Of a stretch of 64,000 bases of DNA, positions 45,009-54,366 are shown one piece after another. The translations under genes and the position numbers were made by a program. The notes below the pieces were generated by a model. The model was given only the letters and a program-made list of their open reading frames with translations. It searched no databases and had not been told where the DNA came from. Position 1 is the first letter of the stretch. Every line of letters starts with the position of its first letter. Origin of the DNA: Emticicia sp040253585 (GTDB lineage: Bacteria > Bacteroidota > Bacteroidia > Cytophagales > Spirosomataceae). Where the stretch lies: NCBI RefSeq assembly GCF_040253585.1, contig NZ_JBELAU010000003.1, forward strand, positions 372,001 to 436,000, given 5' to 3'.

Positions 45009-45872
45009 ATGAGCAATATATTAGTCTTAGGAGGAAGTGGACAGTTGGGGCAGAGTTTACAGAAAGTAGCTGCTATAAGAGGTATTGAGGCCATAGTTTT
45101 TGCGGACGAAATCAAAGGTAATATCTTAGACAAAGCCGTATTGACTGCATTGTTTGAAGAAACTCGACCTTCTTATGTGATTAACTGTGCTGCTTATACT
45201 GCAGTAGATAAAGCAGAAGATGAAGTCGCTTTAGCTCGTTTGATTAATAAAGACGGAGCAGCTAATATTGCAGCACTTTGTATTCAATTCGAAGCTGAGA
45301 TGCTGCAGGTTTCGACAGATTTTGTATTTGAAGGCAACATACCAACTTTATTAACTGAAGAGATGCCTGCCGAACCAATAAGTATTTATGGTTTAACTAA
45401 ATTAGAAGGAGAACAATCAGTAGCAGAGTTATTACCTGCTCATTATATTATTCGAACAAGCTGGTTGTATTCAGAATTTGCCAATAATTTCATGAAAACT
45501 ATGCTGCGTTTAGGAACAGAGCGAGACGAGTTAGGTATTATTGTAGATCAGGTTGGCACACCAACTTATGCTGTTGATTTGGCAGGAGCTTTATTTGACA
45601 TTATTACTTCAAAGAAAAAAGCTTACGGTATTTACCATTACAGCAACGAGGGAGCTGTTTCTTGGTACGATTTTGCTCAGGCCATTTTTGAATTAGGAAA
45701 AGTAAACGTGCGAGTGAAAGCGTTGAAAACAAATGAGTATCCAACAAGAGCAACTCGTCCAGCTTTTTCAGTAATGGATAAAAGTAAAATTAAAACAACC
45801 TTCGGAATAGATATTCCATATTGGAAGGATAGTTTAAAAAAATGTTTGAAACACTTTAATTATATCGAATAA
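45009..45872 (+). CDS. rfbD: dTDP-4-dehydrorhamnose reductase
   Basis: RfbD (RmlD) reduces the 4-keto group to give dTDP-L-rhamnose. The 287-residue SDR protein has ILVLGGSGQLGQSL, NCAAYTAVDKAED, STDFVFEG, the catalytic YGLTKLEGE and RTSWLYSEFANNF. Motifs and length are standard. It closes the rfb set, and the following 300 bp hold only a decayed gene fragment. Confidence 0.96.
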   Translation: MSNILVLGGSGQLGQSLQKVAAIRGIEAIVFADEIKGNILDKAVLTALFEETRPSYVINCAAYTAVDKAEDEVALARLINKDGAANIAALCIQFEAEMLQVSTDFVFEGNIPTLLTEEMPAEPISIYGLTKLEGEQSVAELLPAHYIIRTSWLYSEFANNFMKTMLRLGTERDELGIIVDQVGTPTYAVDLAGALFDIITSKKKAYGIYHYSNEGAVSWYDFAQAIFELGKVNVRVKALKTNEYPTRATRPAFSVMDKSKIKTTFGIDIPYWKDSLKKCLKHFNYIE

Positions 45873-45926
45873 AATTTAAACATTACATTTCTGCTAATCT
45901 TAGTAGCAGAATTTTTATAATACTGA

Positions 45927-46080
45927 TCAACGAATTAACTGCTGTTTTCCAAAATAGTCTTTGGGGCTTGAATAAAAACTTACTAAAACCACATACCGCT
46001 GTCGGTTTCCTTTTTATACCCATCGATATATTGGCTTAGACTTGCTCCTACTGCCAAAGTCAACCAATCAAGAAATTTAG
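45927..46080 (-). pseudogene. decayed fragment of the DUF2279 gene at 48423
   Basis: About 150 bp on the minus strand align with positions about 48500-48662 of the DUF2279 gene. Shared stretches include CGCTGTCGGTTTCC / CACTGTCGGTTTCC and TTGCTCCTACTGCCAA / TCGCTCCTACTGCCAA, with an internal deletion of roughly 15 bp. On the minus strand it encodes DWLTLAVGASLSQYIDGY against DWLNLAVGASLDQYTDGF. No start or intact frame remains. It lies between rfbD and fcl, so the fcl-gmd pair is bracketed by this fragment and the full gene. Confidence 0.8.
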
Positions 46081-46175
46081 AACCATTTCATTATTTTAAT
46101 AATGAGTTGTAGCTGTGACAATGATACACTTTTCCGAGTCAAACATAAAAGTTTTACTTAAAACCCAAACATATA

Positions 46176-47117
46176 ATGAACAAAGACTCAAAAATATACA
46201 TAGCTGGGCATAGAGGCATGGTTGGTTCGGCCATTACTCGCCATTTGAGCAACGAAGGGTTTTCTAATTTGCTCCTACGTACATCAAAAGAGCTGGATTT
46301 GAGAAACCAAGCAGATGTATTTTCTTTTTTTGCCAACGAAAAACCCGATTACGTTTTTCTGGCAGCGGCCAAAGTAGGTGGTATTGTGGCCAATAATACC
46401 TACCGAGCCGATTTTATTTATGAGAATCTGGCCATACAGAATAATATCATTCATGCGGCTTATTTGCAGGGTGTAAAGAAACTGATGTTTTTGGGGTCTT
46501 CGTGTATTTACCCAAAAATGGCTCCTCAACCACTCAAAGAAGACTATTTACTGACAGGCCTTCTCGAACCTACCAATGAGCCTTATGCCATCGCCAAGAT
46601 TGCGGGCATCAAAATGTGTGAGGCTTATCGGACACAGTATGGTTGTGATTTTATATCGGTGATGCCAACCAACTTATACGGGCCAAATGATAACTATGAC
46701 TTACAAAACTCGCACGTGCTACCTGCCATGATACGCAAGTTTCACGAAGCCAAGATAAATCAAGATAAAGCTGTATATTTGTGGGGCAGTGGCTCACCTA
46801 TGCGTGAGTTTTTGCACGCCGATGATTTGGCCAATGCTTGCATTTTTTTGATGAACAACTATAGCGAGGCAGGTTTTGTGAATATCGGTACGGGTACTGA
46901 TGTAACCATCAAAGCTTTGGCCGAATTGGTAAAAAAGATAGTTGGTTTTGAAGGAGAATTGGTTTGGGATAGCTCAAAACCAGATGGTACGCCCCGCAAA
47001 TTGATGGATGTATCGAAGCTTCACGGTTTGGGTTGGCAACACCAAATTGAGCCTGAGCAAGGTATTGCTTTAGCCTATCAAGATTTCTTGGAGAATCATG
47101 ATGCACTAAGATTATAA
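46176..47117 (+). CDS. fcl: GDP-L-fucose synthase
   Basis: Fcl (WcaG) epimerises and reduces GDP-4-keto-6-deoxymannose to GDP-L-fucose with NADPH. The 313-residue SDR protein has IYIAGHRGMVGSAITRHL, FLAAAKVGGIVANN, LGSSCIYPKMAPQPL, the catalytic YAIAKIAGIKMCEAY and PTNLYGPNDNYD. All are canonical. The order is fcl then gmd, the reverse of the usual gmd-fcl, with a 187-bp gap. It is bracketed by a DUF2279 gene and its remnant. Confidence 0.96.
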   Translation: MNKDSKIYIAGHRGMVGSAITRHLSNEGFSNLLLRTSKELDLRNQADVFSFFANEKPDYVFLAAAKVGGIVANNTYRADFIYENLAIQNNIIHAAYLQGVKKLMFLGSSCIYPKMAPQPLKEDYLLTGLLEPTNEPYAIAKIAGIKMCEAYRTQYGCDFISVMPTNLYGPNDNYDLQNSHVLPAMIRKFHEAKINQDKAVYLWGSGSPMREFLHADDLANACIFLMNNYSEAGFVNIGTGTDVTIKALAELVKKIVGFEGELVWDSSKPDGTPRKLMDVSKLHGLGWQHQIEPEQGIALAYQDFLENHDALRL

Positions 47118-47304
47118 AATGATTGCTTGCTGAAAATATAAAAGTTGTTTTTTAAAATACAGCACTATTAATATGGATAAAAGTCTGACAAATATTTTGC
47201 TGCCATATAATAGTAGATACTTTGGCGAAACAACACTGGTCAACCAAGAATAAAAATACAAACAACTATTTTTTTAATTATACATTAACGTAACACATTT
47301 ACCC

Positions 47305-48369
47305 ATGAAAAAAGCCCTAATAACTGGTATCACCGGTCAAGATGGAGCTTATTTAGCCGAATTTTTATTGAACAAAGGCTATGAAGTACACGGAATCAAA
47401 CGCCGCAGCTCATTGATAAATACCCAACGCATTGACCATCTATACGAAGATTTGCATAAACGAGATGTAAAGTTTATCATGCACTACGGCGATTTATCAG
47501 ACTCTACAAATATTATTCGTATAGTTCAAGAGATTCAACCCGACGAGATATATAACTTAGGGGCGATGTCGCACGTGAAAGTATCGTTTGATGAACCAGA
47601 ATATACTGCTCAAGTAGATGGCATCGGTACCTTAAGAGTTCTGGAGGCCGTGAGATTACTGGGTTTGATTGAAAAAACAAAAATATATCAAGCATCAACC
47701 TCCGAACTGTATGGTTTAGTGCAGGCTGTGCCACAATCTGAGACTACGCCATTTTACCCACGTTCGCCTTATGCAGTAGCAAAGCTATATGGTTATTGGA
47801 TTACGGTCAATTATCGTGAGGCATATAATATGTTTGCGGTCAATGGTATTTTATTCAACCACGAGTCTCCGCTTCGTGGAGAAACTTTTGTAACTCGTAA
47901 GATTACGAGAGCAGCGGCACAAATCGCCCTTGGTCAGCAAGAGAAATTGTTTTTGGGTAATTTAGATGCCCAACGTGACTGGGGTCATGCCAAAGACTAC
48001 GTGGAAGCCATGTGGTTGATTTTACAACAAGAAGTAGCAGAAGATTATGTAATTGCCACTGGTATTACCACTCGTGTAAGAGAGTTCGTACGCATGGCTT
48101 TTGCTGAAGTAGGCATTGAAATTGCATTTGAAGGAGAAGGTGTTGATGAGAAAGGCCGAGTGGTGGCTTGTCATAATCCACTCTACCAAGTGCCAATAGG
48201 AAATATTGTAGTTGAGGTTGATCCTAAGTATTTCAGACCAACCGAGGTAGAATTATTGATTGGAGACCCAACAAAATCAAAAACGAAACTTGGTTGGGAA
48301 CCTAAATATGATTTGCCAGCTTTGGTAAAAGATATGATGCAATCAGATGTAGCTTTGTTTAGCAAATAA
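47305..48369 (+). CDS. gmd: GDP-mannose 4,6-dehydratase
   Basis: Gmd converts GDP-mannose to GDP-4-keto-6-deoxymannose, feeding the fucose synthase encoded upstream. The 354-residue extended SDR has ALITGITGQDGAYLAEFLL, HGIKRRSSLINTQRIDH, NLGAMSHVKVSF, QASTSELYGLVQAVPQSE and the catalytic YAVAKLYGYW, then FNHESPLRGETFVTRKITRA. The start gives a normal length. A strong terminator follows 16 bp after the stop. Confidence 0.97.
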   Translation: MKKALITGITGQDGAYLAEFLLNKGYEVHGIKRRSSLINTQRIDHLYEDLHKRDVKFIMHYGDLSDSTNIIRIVQEIQPDEIYNLGAMSHVKVSFDEPEYTAQVDGIGTLRVLEAVRLLGLIEKTKIYQASTSELYGLVQAVPQSETTPFYPRSPYAVAKLYGYWITVNYREAYNMFAVNGILFNHESPLRGETFVTRKITRAAAQIALGQQEKLFLGNLDAQRDWGHAKDYVEAMWLILQQEVAEDYVIATGITTRVREFVRMAFAEVGIEIAFEGEGVDEKGRVVACHNPLYQVPIGNIVVEVDPKYFRPTEVELLIGDPTKSKTKLGWEPKYDLPALVKDMMQSDVALFSK

Positions 48370-48384
48370 ACTAAACATCTTTGT

Positions 48385-48418
48385 AAACAGCGATAGATTT
48401 GACTATCGCTGTTTTTTT
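48385..48418 (+). terminator. rho-independent terminator after gmd
   Basis: A perfect 12-bp stem (48385-48396 with 48403-48414), a 6-base loop and a run of seven T make a textbook terminator. The next gene is convergent and begins its stop codon 5 bp later. Confidence 0.9.
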
Positions 48419-48422
48419 ATGC

Positions 48423-49340
48423 TTAATAATAAATCGGATAAAATTTAAAAGGCACATTTCGCCCAAACTGAATAGCTGGTGCAGGTATTTTGATATTGAC
48501 CATCGAATTCACCACAGTTTTCCAGAATAGTTTTTTTGGTTTAAATAAACGCTTGGTATCAATATCTAATGCCAGATACCACTGTCGGTTTCCCTGTCCG
48601 AAGCCATCGGTATATTGGTCGAGGCTCGCTCCTACTGCCAAATTCAGCCAATCAGGAAATTTGGTATCTTTCAATGCTCGCACATTATTTTTGATGTTCA
48701 CCGAAAACCAATAGGTCTGGTTAATATAATCATCGTGCCAAGTTGCGGTACGTTTCCGAACGGTAGGGTCAATGATTGGGCCATATTCTCGTGGGAAATA
48801 CGAAAACTTTACCTCGGTATTGGCAAAAAAACGACTTTTTGATTTGAGATATGGATAAAAGCAGCCCAAACTTCCCCATGTAGCATCTCGCCAGCTAAAG
48901 CCGTAAGTAGGTGCATACCCATCTTTTACTTCCACAATAAACTGTGTAGCCGAACTCCACAAAGCTCCATAGAGTGCAGCTTTATTTTCTTCTACCCCAC
49001 TCCACCTCAATAAGGCTCCCATTCTATCAGATACAAAAGAACCCAAAAAGAAATGGCCCATTTTATCGTGCCCACGAGCATACTTTTTATCTCGACCTCC
49101 ATCAAAGTGAAAATCAACGGGGTTCTCTTTCCACCAAGCTTGGGTTTTCATGTAATAATATACATATCCATAAGTAAAAACCGTAACACCACCAACTATT
49201 GCTAAACGCTTAGGATATACATGAGATTTGGTAGCTGAGTCGGCTTCAATTTGAGTTGAATCTGTTGTTTGGGTATGAGCAAAAGAATAGCTCTGCACCC
49301 AAAAAGTAAATAGAAATAAGATTTTAAAGTTTTGAGTCAT
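48423..49340 (-). CDS. DUF2279 family envelope protein
   Basis: The 305-residue product has a signal peptide (ILFLFTFWVQSYSFAHTQ) and the DUF2279 core: WWKENPVDFHFDGGRDKKYARG, HDKMGHFFLGSFVSDRMG with conserved DK.GH, and FIVEVKDGYAPTYGFSWRD. It ends in barrel-like strands (DINFLNLAVGASLDQYTDG type). The function is unknown; the family is common in the envelopes of Bacteroidota. It is transcribed toward gmd. A decayed partial copy lies at 45927-46080 on the same strand. Confidence 0.8.
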   Translation of the reverse strand: MTQNFKILFLFTFWVQSYSFAHTQTTDSTQIEADSATKSHVYPKRLAIVGGVTVFTYGYVYYYMKTQAWWKENPVDFHFDGGRDKKYARGHDKMGHFFLGSFVSDRMGALLRWSGVEENKAALYGALWSSATQFIVEVKDGYAPTYGFSWRDATWGSLGCFYPYLKSKSRFFANTEVKFSYFPREYGPIIDPTVRKRTATWHDDYINQTYWFSVNIKNNVRALKDTKFPDWLNLAVGASLDQYTDGFGQGNRQWYLALDIDTKRLFKPKKLFWKTVVNSMVNIKIPAPAIQFGRNVPFKFYPIYY

Positions 49341-49688
49341 TAATGTATATGTTTTGCAAATTGAAAGGAGTTGTGCCTAACTCAAAAATCTACTTGAAAA
49401 TAGTTTCATGGCGTATGGTGATAAAGTTATAGACTTTGTATAGTATTTTCAAACTTCTTGCGATAAAATTATCATTAAAATTCTGATGCCTTGACAGAAA
49501 TTTGAATATATCTTTAACTTCTATAATAAAATAAAGAATCTTCATAAAGTAGATACCGATCAATAAATAAATGATGGAAATGTTATTTTTTGTTTTTAAT
49601 TTTAACTTAAAAAGAAGGATATTTGATTATCAGATGCATTGGAAAGTAAAAAATTGTTGAATGGTATCAAAATTAACTCTTATCGACC
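49341..49688. other. divergent intergenic region
   Basis: About 350 bp of AT-rich DNA separate the leftward DUF2279 gene from the rightward barrel gene and should hold both promoters. I see no clear promoter boxes or hairpins and no reading frame of use. Confidence 0.4.
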
Positions 49689-50420
49689 ATGATGTATTTT
49701 AAACCAATTCTGTATGCGATAGTTGTTAGTTTATCTTTACTACTAAGTTCGATACCACTCAAAGCAAGCGTTAAGAATGATACAATATCATCTTATATTC
49801 CAAGAAGTTTTTCGGTGAATCTTTCGAGCAGAGGATACGGAGCAGAAGTGGGTTTTAAGTTGAAAGAAAAACCAAGTTTTGGTTTAAGAATTGGCCTTAA
49901 TTATTTGGCTTTTCAAAAAGCCCAAAATATTAAAATGGATAAAGGTACCAGTGTTGATATTTTTCCTGATATAAAAACATTAGTACTGAGTGGTTTTGCC
50001 GATTATTATCCATTTAAAAAAAAGATCTTTAGACTAACTGGTGGTTTAAGTTATGAAATTATTCAGCAGTATCAGGTCGCATTTAGTTCAGCCTCAGGCT
50101 TGAATTTAGGAGGCCTTCAGATTGCGAGCGATGATTTTGGAAATATAAACTTTGGCATGAAGTGGAATGCACTTAGGCCATACCTTGGATTTGGTTTTGG
50201 AAGGAGTATTATGAAAAACCGCCTTGGGTTTGGTTTTGATATGGGGTTTGCCTATATGGGAAGTCCAAAACTAAAACTGATCTATGAAGGTTTTTTAGAA
50301 ACTACTACCATTGACGACGAAATGAAGAAAATTGAAGCAAATATGAAAGGATATAGCTATTATCCATACATTGGCTTCCAAGTGAGATATAACACGTACC
50401 CTATAACAAAGTTAAAGTAA
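49689..50420 (+). CDS. outer-membrane beta-barrel protein
   Basis: The 243-residue product has a signal peptide (ILYAIVVSLSLLLSSIPLKA) followed by barrel-type strands: FSVNLSSRGYGAEVGFKL, LVLSGFADYYPFKKKIFRLT and a Gly-rich RPYLGFGFGRSI then GFGFDMGFAYMGSPKLKL. The last pattern (PYLGxGxG with DxGxxYxGSP) is shared by a family of uncharacterised barrels in Gram-negatives. No enzyme motif is visible. It precedes a lipoprotein gene by 67 bp in the same direction, and both lie inside the polysaccharide locus. Confidence 0.72.
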   Translation: MMYFKPILYAIVVSLSLLLSSIPLKASVKNDTISSYIPRSFSVNLSSRGYGAEVGFKLKEKPSFGLRIGLNYLAFQKAQNIKMDKGTSVDIFPDIKTLVLSGFADYYPFKKKIFRLTGGLSYEIIQQYQVAFSSASGLNLGGLQIASDDFGNINFGMKWNALRPYLGFGFGRSIMKNRLGFGFDMGFAYMGSPKLKLIYEGFLETTTIDDEMKKIEANMKGYSYYPYIGFQVRYNTYPITKLK

Positions 50421-50487
50421 ACTTTTGAATAAACAGGTCTTTGAAAATGATTCAAAGCTAATAGCCGTTAACTCTAAATAAATAGCC

Positions 50488-52077
50488 ATGTATGCTAAAA
50501 AGTTATACATAGGATTACTTTTTGTATCCCTGTTGGTTATCTCATGTACAAACCCGCTCGACGGATTTGTACTTGGCTTCAAAGAACCGCTTGATAAAGC
50601 TACCGTTAGAGTGCAATTTTCATTGCCTAATGGGGGGAAATTACCTTCAGATTTGAACTTTCAGGTTGTTGGTAAAGATGCCGACAAGATTGTCACCAAC
50701 TTAAATACAAAGAATTTTAAAATTAGTAAAGAAGGTGTATTGATATTAGCAGTATCACCCGAGTTCGTACCGAGTAGCAGTAATCCCATTAAAATCACTT
50801 TGGTGGCTGAAGCAAAAGACTACACTAAAATCATCAAAGATGTTACCTTCACAAATACCAACAACTATAGTTTTTATTTTGGTTTCACCCAACGAAATGT
50901 GGCAGGAAATGCCAATGCCAACCAACTTGTATTGGATATAACAAAATCGAAAAAGCTTGAGGTACAGTCATTCAATAACACAGAAAAAATACAGTTAACG
51001 GTTCCTGATAATGTTGGATTTCTAACTGCCAATAATGAAAATGTAAAAGGAGTAATTGACGTAACCCTCAATCATTTTAATAGCAAAAACTCGAAAGCTT
51101 ATTTACCCGCTGGAGGTGTGGCTACCAATCCGGTTGATAAAAACAACAAACCTTTAGCCGAACCTTTTGATTTTTATCAAACAGCGGGCGGGGTTTCGAT
51201 TGAAATGAGTACACAAAACCACGAAATCATAAAAAAGTTTAGTGTTCCATTGAAGGTTAATTTAGATGTGAATAATACCATTTTAAATCCAATTACTAAC
51301 AAAATTATTGCTGAAAAAGATAAACTGACACTCTTCAGCTATGATACTGATACTGGCATTTGGAAAGAAGAAGCAGAGCTTGCCATAGAAAAAGACAGTC
51401 AGACTGGCAAATTAGGAGTAACATTCGAGATGCCTCATCTTACTTACTGGATTATTGGTTGGAAACGAAACATTTGTAGGGTTGGCCCCTCATTCACTAT
51501 CAAAAGTGATTTGAAAGATTTAGACATCGCTTATTATGCACAATTAGTTGATGCCAGCAATAATCAACTAATTAGAGATTATTACATATCACTCAACAAT
51601 GGGGCAGTTGCCTCAATCAACTTTATACCAAGGGTAGCCGAAAATGTGAAGTTTAGAATATTTGATTACAATAATTATTACGGTGGTAATAACAAAGTAT
51701 TTATAGTTGAGTCGGCTGCTTTACCAATATGTGGCACCAATAATTTGTCATTAGACCTCAGTAAATTGTCCGCCCCCAAATTTATTGAACTCGATATAAA
51801 AGTGGTTTGTCCACAAGGAAAAGTTCTTGATGAAGCAGGATTACCCGCACAAATGAGAGTACAGTACAGCGAACCTGACAAAAATGTGTGGAGAGATGTA
51901 GGCGTACTTACGAGATTTAACAGAAAAGTTAGAACGTATAGAATGCAACTTGGTAAAAAATATGATATGAGAGGAAGTACAGATGGAGGTGTAACTTGGC
52001 CCTATGTACAAAGGAATTATTTGGTAGATAAACAGTTATGGAGTTTTGAACTCCCCGGAAAAGAATATTGCAAGTAA
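50488..52077 (+). CDS. large lipoprotein of unknown function
   Basis: The 529-residue product carries a lipobox (LLVISC, Cys at 20). The mature part appears to be a series of beta-rich domains: an N-terminal Ig/transthyretin-like section (ATVRVQFSLPNGGKLPSDLN), a middle section (LTLFSYDTDTGIWKEEAELA, MPHLTYWIIGW) and a C-terminal section ending YLVDKQLWSFELPGKEYCK, with paired cysteines. The middle section resembles carbohydrate-binding or carboxypeptidase-regulatory-like domains seen in surface proteins. The role is unknown; its place next to a barrel protein and the initiating transferase suggests an envelope role. Confidence 0.68.
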   Translation: MYAKKLYIGLLFVSLLVISCTNPLDGFVLGFKEPLDKATVRVQFSLPNGGKLPSDLNFQVVGKDADKIVTNLNTKNFKISKEGVLILAVSPEFVPSSSNPIKITLVAEAKDYTKIIKDVTFTNTNNYSFYFGFTQRNVAGNANANQLVLDITKSKKLEVQSFNNTEKIQLTVPDNVGFLTANNENVKGVIDVTLNHFNSKNSKAYLPAGGVATNPVDKNNKPLAEPFDFYQTAGGVSIEMSTQNHEIIKKFSVPLKVNLDVNNTILNPITNKIIAEKDKLTLFSYDTDTGIWKEEAELAIEKDSQTGKLGVTFEMPHLTYWIIGWKRNICRVGPSFTIKSDLKDLDIAYYAQLVDASNNQLIRDYYISLNNGAVASINFIPRVAENVKFRIFDYNNYYGGNNKVFIVESAALPICGTNNLSLDLSKLSAPKFIELDIKVVCPQGKVLDEAGLPAQMRVQYSEPDKNVWRDVGVLTRFNRKVRTYRMQLGKKYDMRGSTDGGVTWPYVQRNYLVDKQLWSFELPGKEYCK

Positions 52078-52148
52078 AGATCAAATTAAGTATAGTAAGT
52101 CTAAAAACTTTTGCCCAAAGAATCATAAGCACATATAATTAAATCATC

Positions 52149-53537
52149 ATGAAAACACTTATAACTAAAAACCGACAAAAACGATTGGCATTTGATCTTA
52201 TTCTGTTATGTGGTTCATTCTATTTAGCAATGCTAATGAGCCACAAACCGATAGATAATAATCAAATACTTATACCAATAATATTGGTATTTATTTGGTA
52301 TTTCACGAGTAAATATACCAATTTGTATGATGATTTCCGTACCACTACTTTTATTGAAGAGTTATTGGTTCTGGTACCAAATGTCTTATTTCAACTAATA
52401 GCAGTTGGTTTTATCTATTTTACAATTAATGATCACCTCTATGTACGAACTTTAGCTCTGTATTATGTTTTGTTCATGACAATTATCTTGGCATTCAAGA
52501 AATATTTTTTGAAGCAATGGAAACTTTATAACTGGGTAACTGGAAAGGACATCAAAAATCTGCTAATTATTGGTAGTGGTGATCAAGGAATGGCATTTTA
52601 TAATACGGCATTAACCAACAAACAGTTTGGGTATAATCCGATTGGTTTTATTGAAGATTATCAACCACACCATTTGAATGGGAAGTATAGAGGTACAACT
52701 GCCGAACTTGAAAAAATTATCGATGAATTTAAAGTAGATGAAATTATTATAAGTTTGGCCGAATATGATACTACGAAAGTAAAAAAGATTTTGGCCATTG
52801 CTGATAAATATGCCATCAGAACCAAAATCATTCCTGAATATTTTCAGTTTTTTTCGAGCAAGTTTAAAATGGATATTTTTGGTCATTTACCAATTATTAC
52901 TGTTCGAGAAGAACCGCTCGAAGAGTTTCATTGGTATATGATGAAGAACATCGCAGATGTAGTCTTTACATCACTCCTATTCATCTTTGTCTTCAGTTGG
53001 TTATTTCCAATTATCGCCATTGCTATAAAACTTGACTCAAAAGGGCCAGTATTTTACATACAAGATCGATGGGGGAAAAATGGAGTAGCATTCAAATGTA
53101 TCAAATTCCGTTCTATGGTTCATAATGCAACTACCGTAAAGGACAATGGCAAATTTAATCAAACGGTTAAAAATGATGCAAGAGTAACAAGAGTTGGAGC
53201 ATTTTTGCGTAAAAGCAATTTTGATGAATTACCACAGTTTTTTAATGTTTTGTGGGGTAATATGTCAGTAATTGGCCCAAGACCACACGCCGTTCAGCAC
53301 AGTATCGAAAGTAAAGAACAAATCGATAATTATTTACTTAGACACCTCGTAAAACCAGGTATTACAGGCTGGGCTCAAGTTAATGGCTATCGAGGCGAAA
53401 CAAGTGATATTTTTATGATGAAAAAGCGTGTAGAGTTTGATATATGGTACATCGAAAATTGGAGTCCATGGCTTGATCTTAAAGTGATCGTTATGACGCT
53501 TTATAGTATGGTAAAAGGAGATATGATGGCTTATTAA
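52149..53537 (+). CDS. polyprenyl-phosphate sugar-1-phosphate transferase (WcaJ-type initiating enzyme)
   Basis: The 462-residue protein has an N-terminal region with four or five membrane spans, a Rossmann-like domain (KNLLIIGSGDQGMAFYNTAL) and a C-terminal bacterial sugar transferase domain. The last has a membrane anchor (VVFTSLLFIFVFSWLFPIIAIAIKL), KCIKFRSMVHNA, GAFLRKSNFDELPQF, VIGPRPHAVQH and GITGWAQVNGYRGET. It transfers a sugar-1-phosphate (glucose or galactose in known members) to undecaprenyl phosphate, the first step of repeat-unit synthesis. It is the last rightward gene of the locus. Confidence 0.92.
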   Translation: MKTLITKNRQKRLAFDLILLCGSFYLAMLMSHKPIDNNQILIPIILVFIWYFTSKYTNLYDDFRTTTFIEELLVLVPNVLFQLIAVGFIYFTINDHLYVRTLALYYVLFMTIILAFKKYFLKQWKLYNWVTGKDIKNLLIIGSGDQGMAFYNTALTNKQFGYNPIGFIEDYQPHHLNGKYRGTTAELEKIIDEFKVDEIIISLAEYDTTKVKKILAIADKYAIRTKIIPEYFQFFSSKFKMDIFGHLPIITVREEPLEEFHWYMMKNIADVVFTSLLFIFVFSWLFPIIAIAIKLDSKGPVFYIQDRWGKNGVAFKCIKFRSMVHNATTVKDNGKFNQTVKNDARVTRVGAFLRKSNFDELPQFFNVLWGNMSVIGPRPHAVQHSIESKEQIDNYLLRHLVKPGITGWAQVNGYRGETSDIFMMKKRVEFDIWYIENWSPWLDLKVIVMTLYSMVKGDMMAY

Positions 53538-53604
53538 TTTTGATTGAGAACTTCAGTAACAACATAACATACAGTTTAATATTGTATGGGGGAAAATGAA
53601 AAAG

Positions 53605-53630
53605 GCGGGTTTAAAACCCGCTATTTTTTT
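53605..53630. terminator. bidirectional terminator
   Basis: A GCGGGT/ACCCGC stem is flanked by a run of seven T on the right and a run of A on the left, so it can end transcription in both directions between convergent genes. The T tract touches the stop codon of the phosphatase gene. Confidence 0.85.
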
Positions 53631-54366
53631 ACAAAAGACTGAAGTTTTTAAATGGGTATTTATCCAGAGTCTTATGTATATCAGAATCATACTTCCCATC
53701 ATTCAACAATTTTAAATGTCTATCATGGTGCATATCTGTCCCTAAAAAATCAATAAGACCTGCTTTAATGAGGCTATAAGCTAAGTTTTTGGTCGGTTTT
53801 CCGTAATATCCTAATAAGGATGGAATATTTATCTGCATTAAACACCCCAATTCTCTAATATGTGGAAAAACCTTATTGTTTTCTTGCCAGTAGTTGTAGC
53901 GTTCTGGGTGAGCTAAGATTGGCGTATAGCCTTTTGTAAGCAAATTGAAAATAGTTTCTTCAAAATTAGGTGAAGGCGAAATGAATGACATTTCGAAAAG
54001 TACATATTTTTTAGGTCCAAAATGCAAGATATCATTTTCTACAATCAATCGTTCAAAGTGAGAATCCAAGAAATATTCAGCGGCGGCTTCAACTTCAATT
54101 TTAATATTTCTCTTTTTTAATTCTTCCTTCAACTGAACTAATCCATTACGTACGATAGTGCTATCATTTGGATACAAATCAGTCATTATATGTGGTGTAG
54201 TGACGACTTTTTCATAGCCAAGCTCCGATAAGTTAATCAAAAAGTTAATACTTGTTTCTAAATCAGGACTACCATCATCAATACCTGGAATAAGATGAGA
54301 ATGCATATCAACTTTGAGCATTTCTGCAAAAGTCAATTTAGGGGATTTTCTAAAAAAGGTTAGCAT
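53629..54366 (-). CDS. CpsB/YwqE-type protein tyrosine phosphatase (PHP domain)
   Basis: The 245-residue PHP-fold protein has metal ligands DMHSHLIPGIDDGS near the start, VVTTPHIMTDLYP, ILAHPERYNYW and FLGTDMHHDRH at the end. Family members are manganese-dependent tyrosine phosphatases that reverse the autophosphorylation of BY-kinases and control capsule length. The kinase here is at 26489, 25 kb away at the opposite end of the locus. The start at 54366 gives a short basic leader; a Met at residue 17 (MLKVDMHSH) is a possible alternative. Confidence 0.92.
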   Translation of the reverse strand: MLTFFRKSPKLTFAEMLKVDMHSHLIPGIDDGSPDLETSINFLINLSELGYEKVVTTPHIMTDLYPNDSTIVRNGLVQLKEELKKRNIKIEVEAAAEYFLDSHFERLIVENDILHFGPKKYVLFEMSFISPSPNFEETIFNLLTKGYTPILAHPERYNYWQENNKVFPHIRELGCLMQINIPSLLGYYGKPTKNLAYSLIKAGLIDFLGTDMHHDRHLKLLNDGKYDSDIHKTLDKYPFKNFSLL

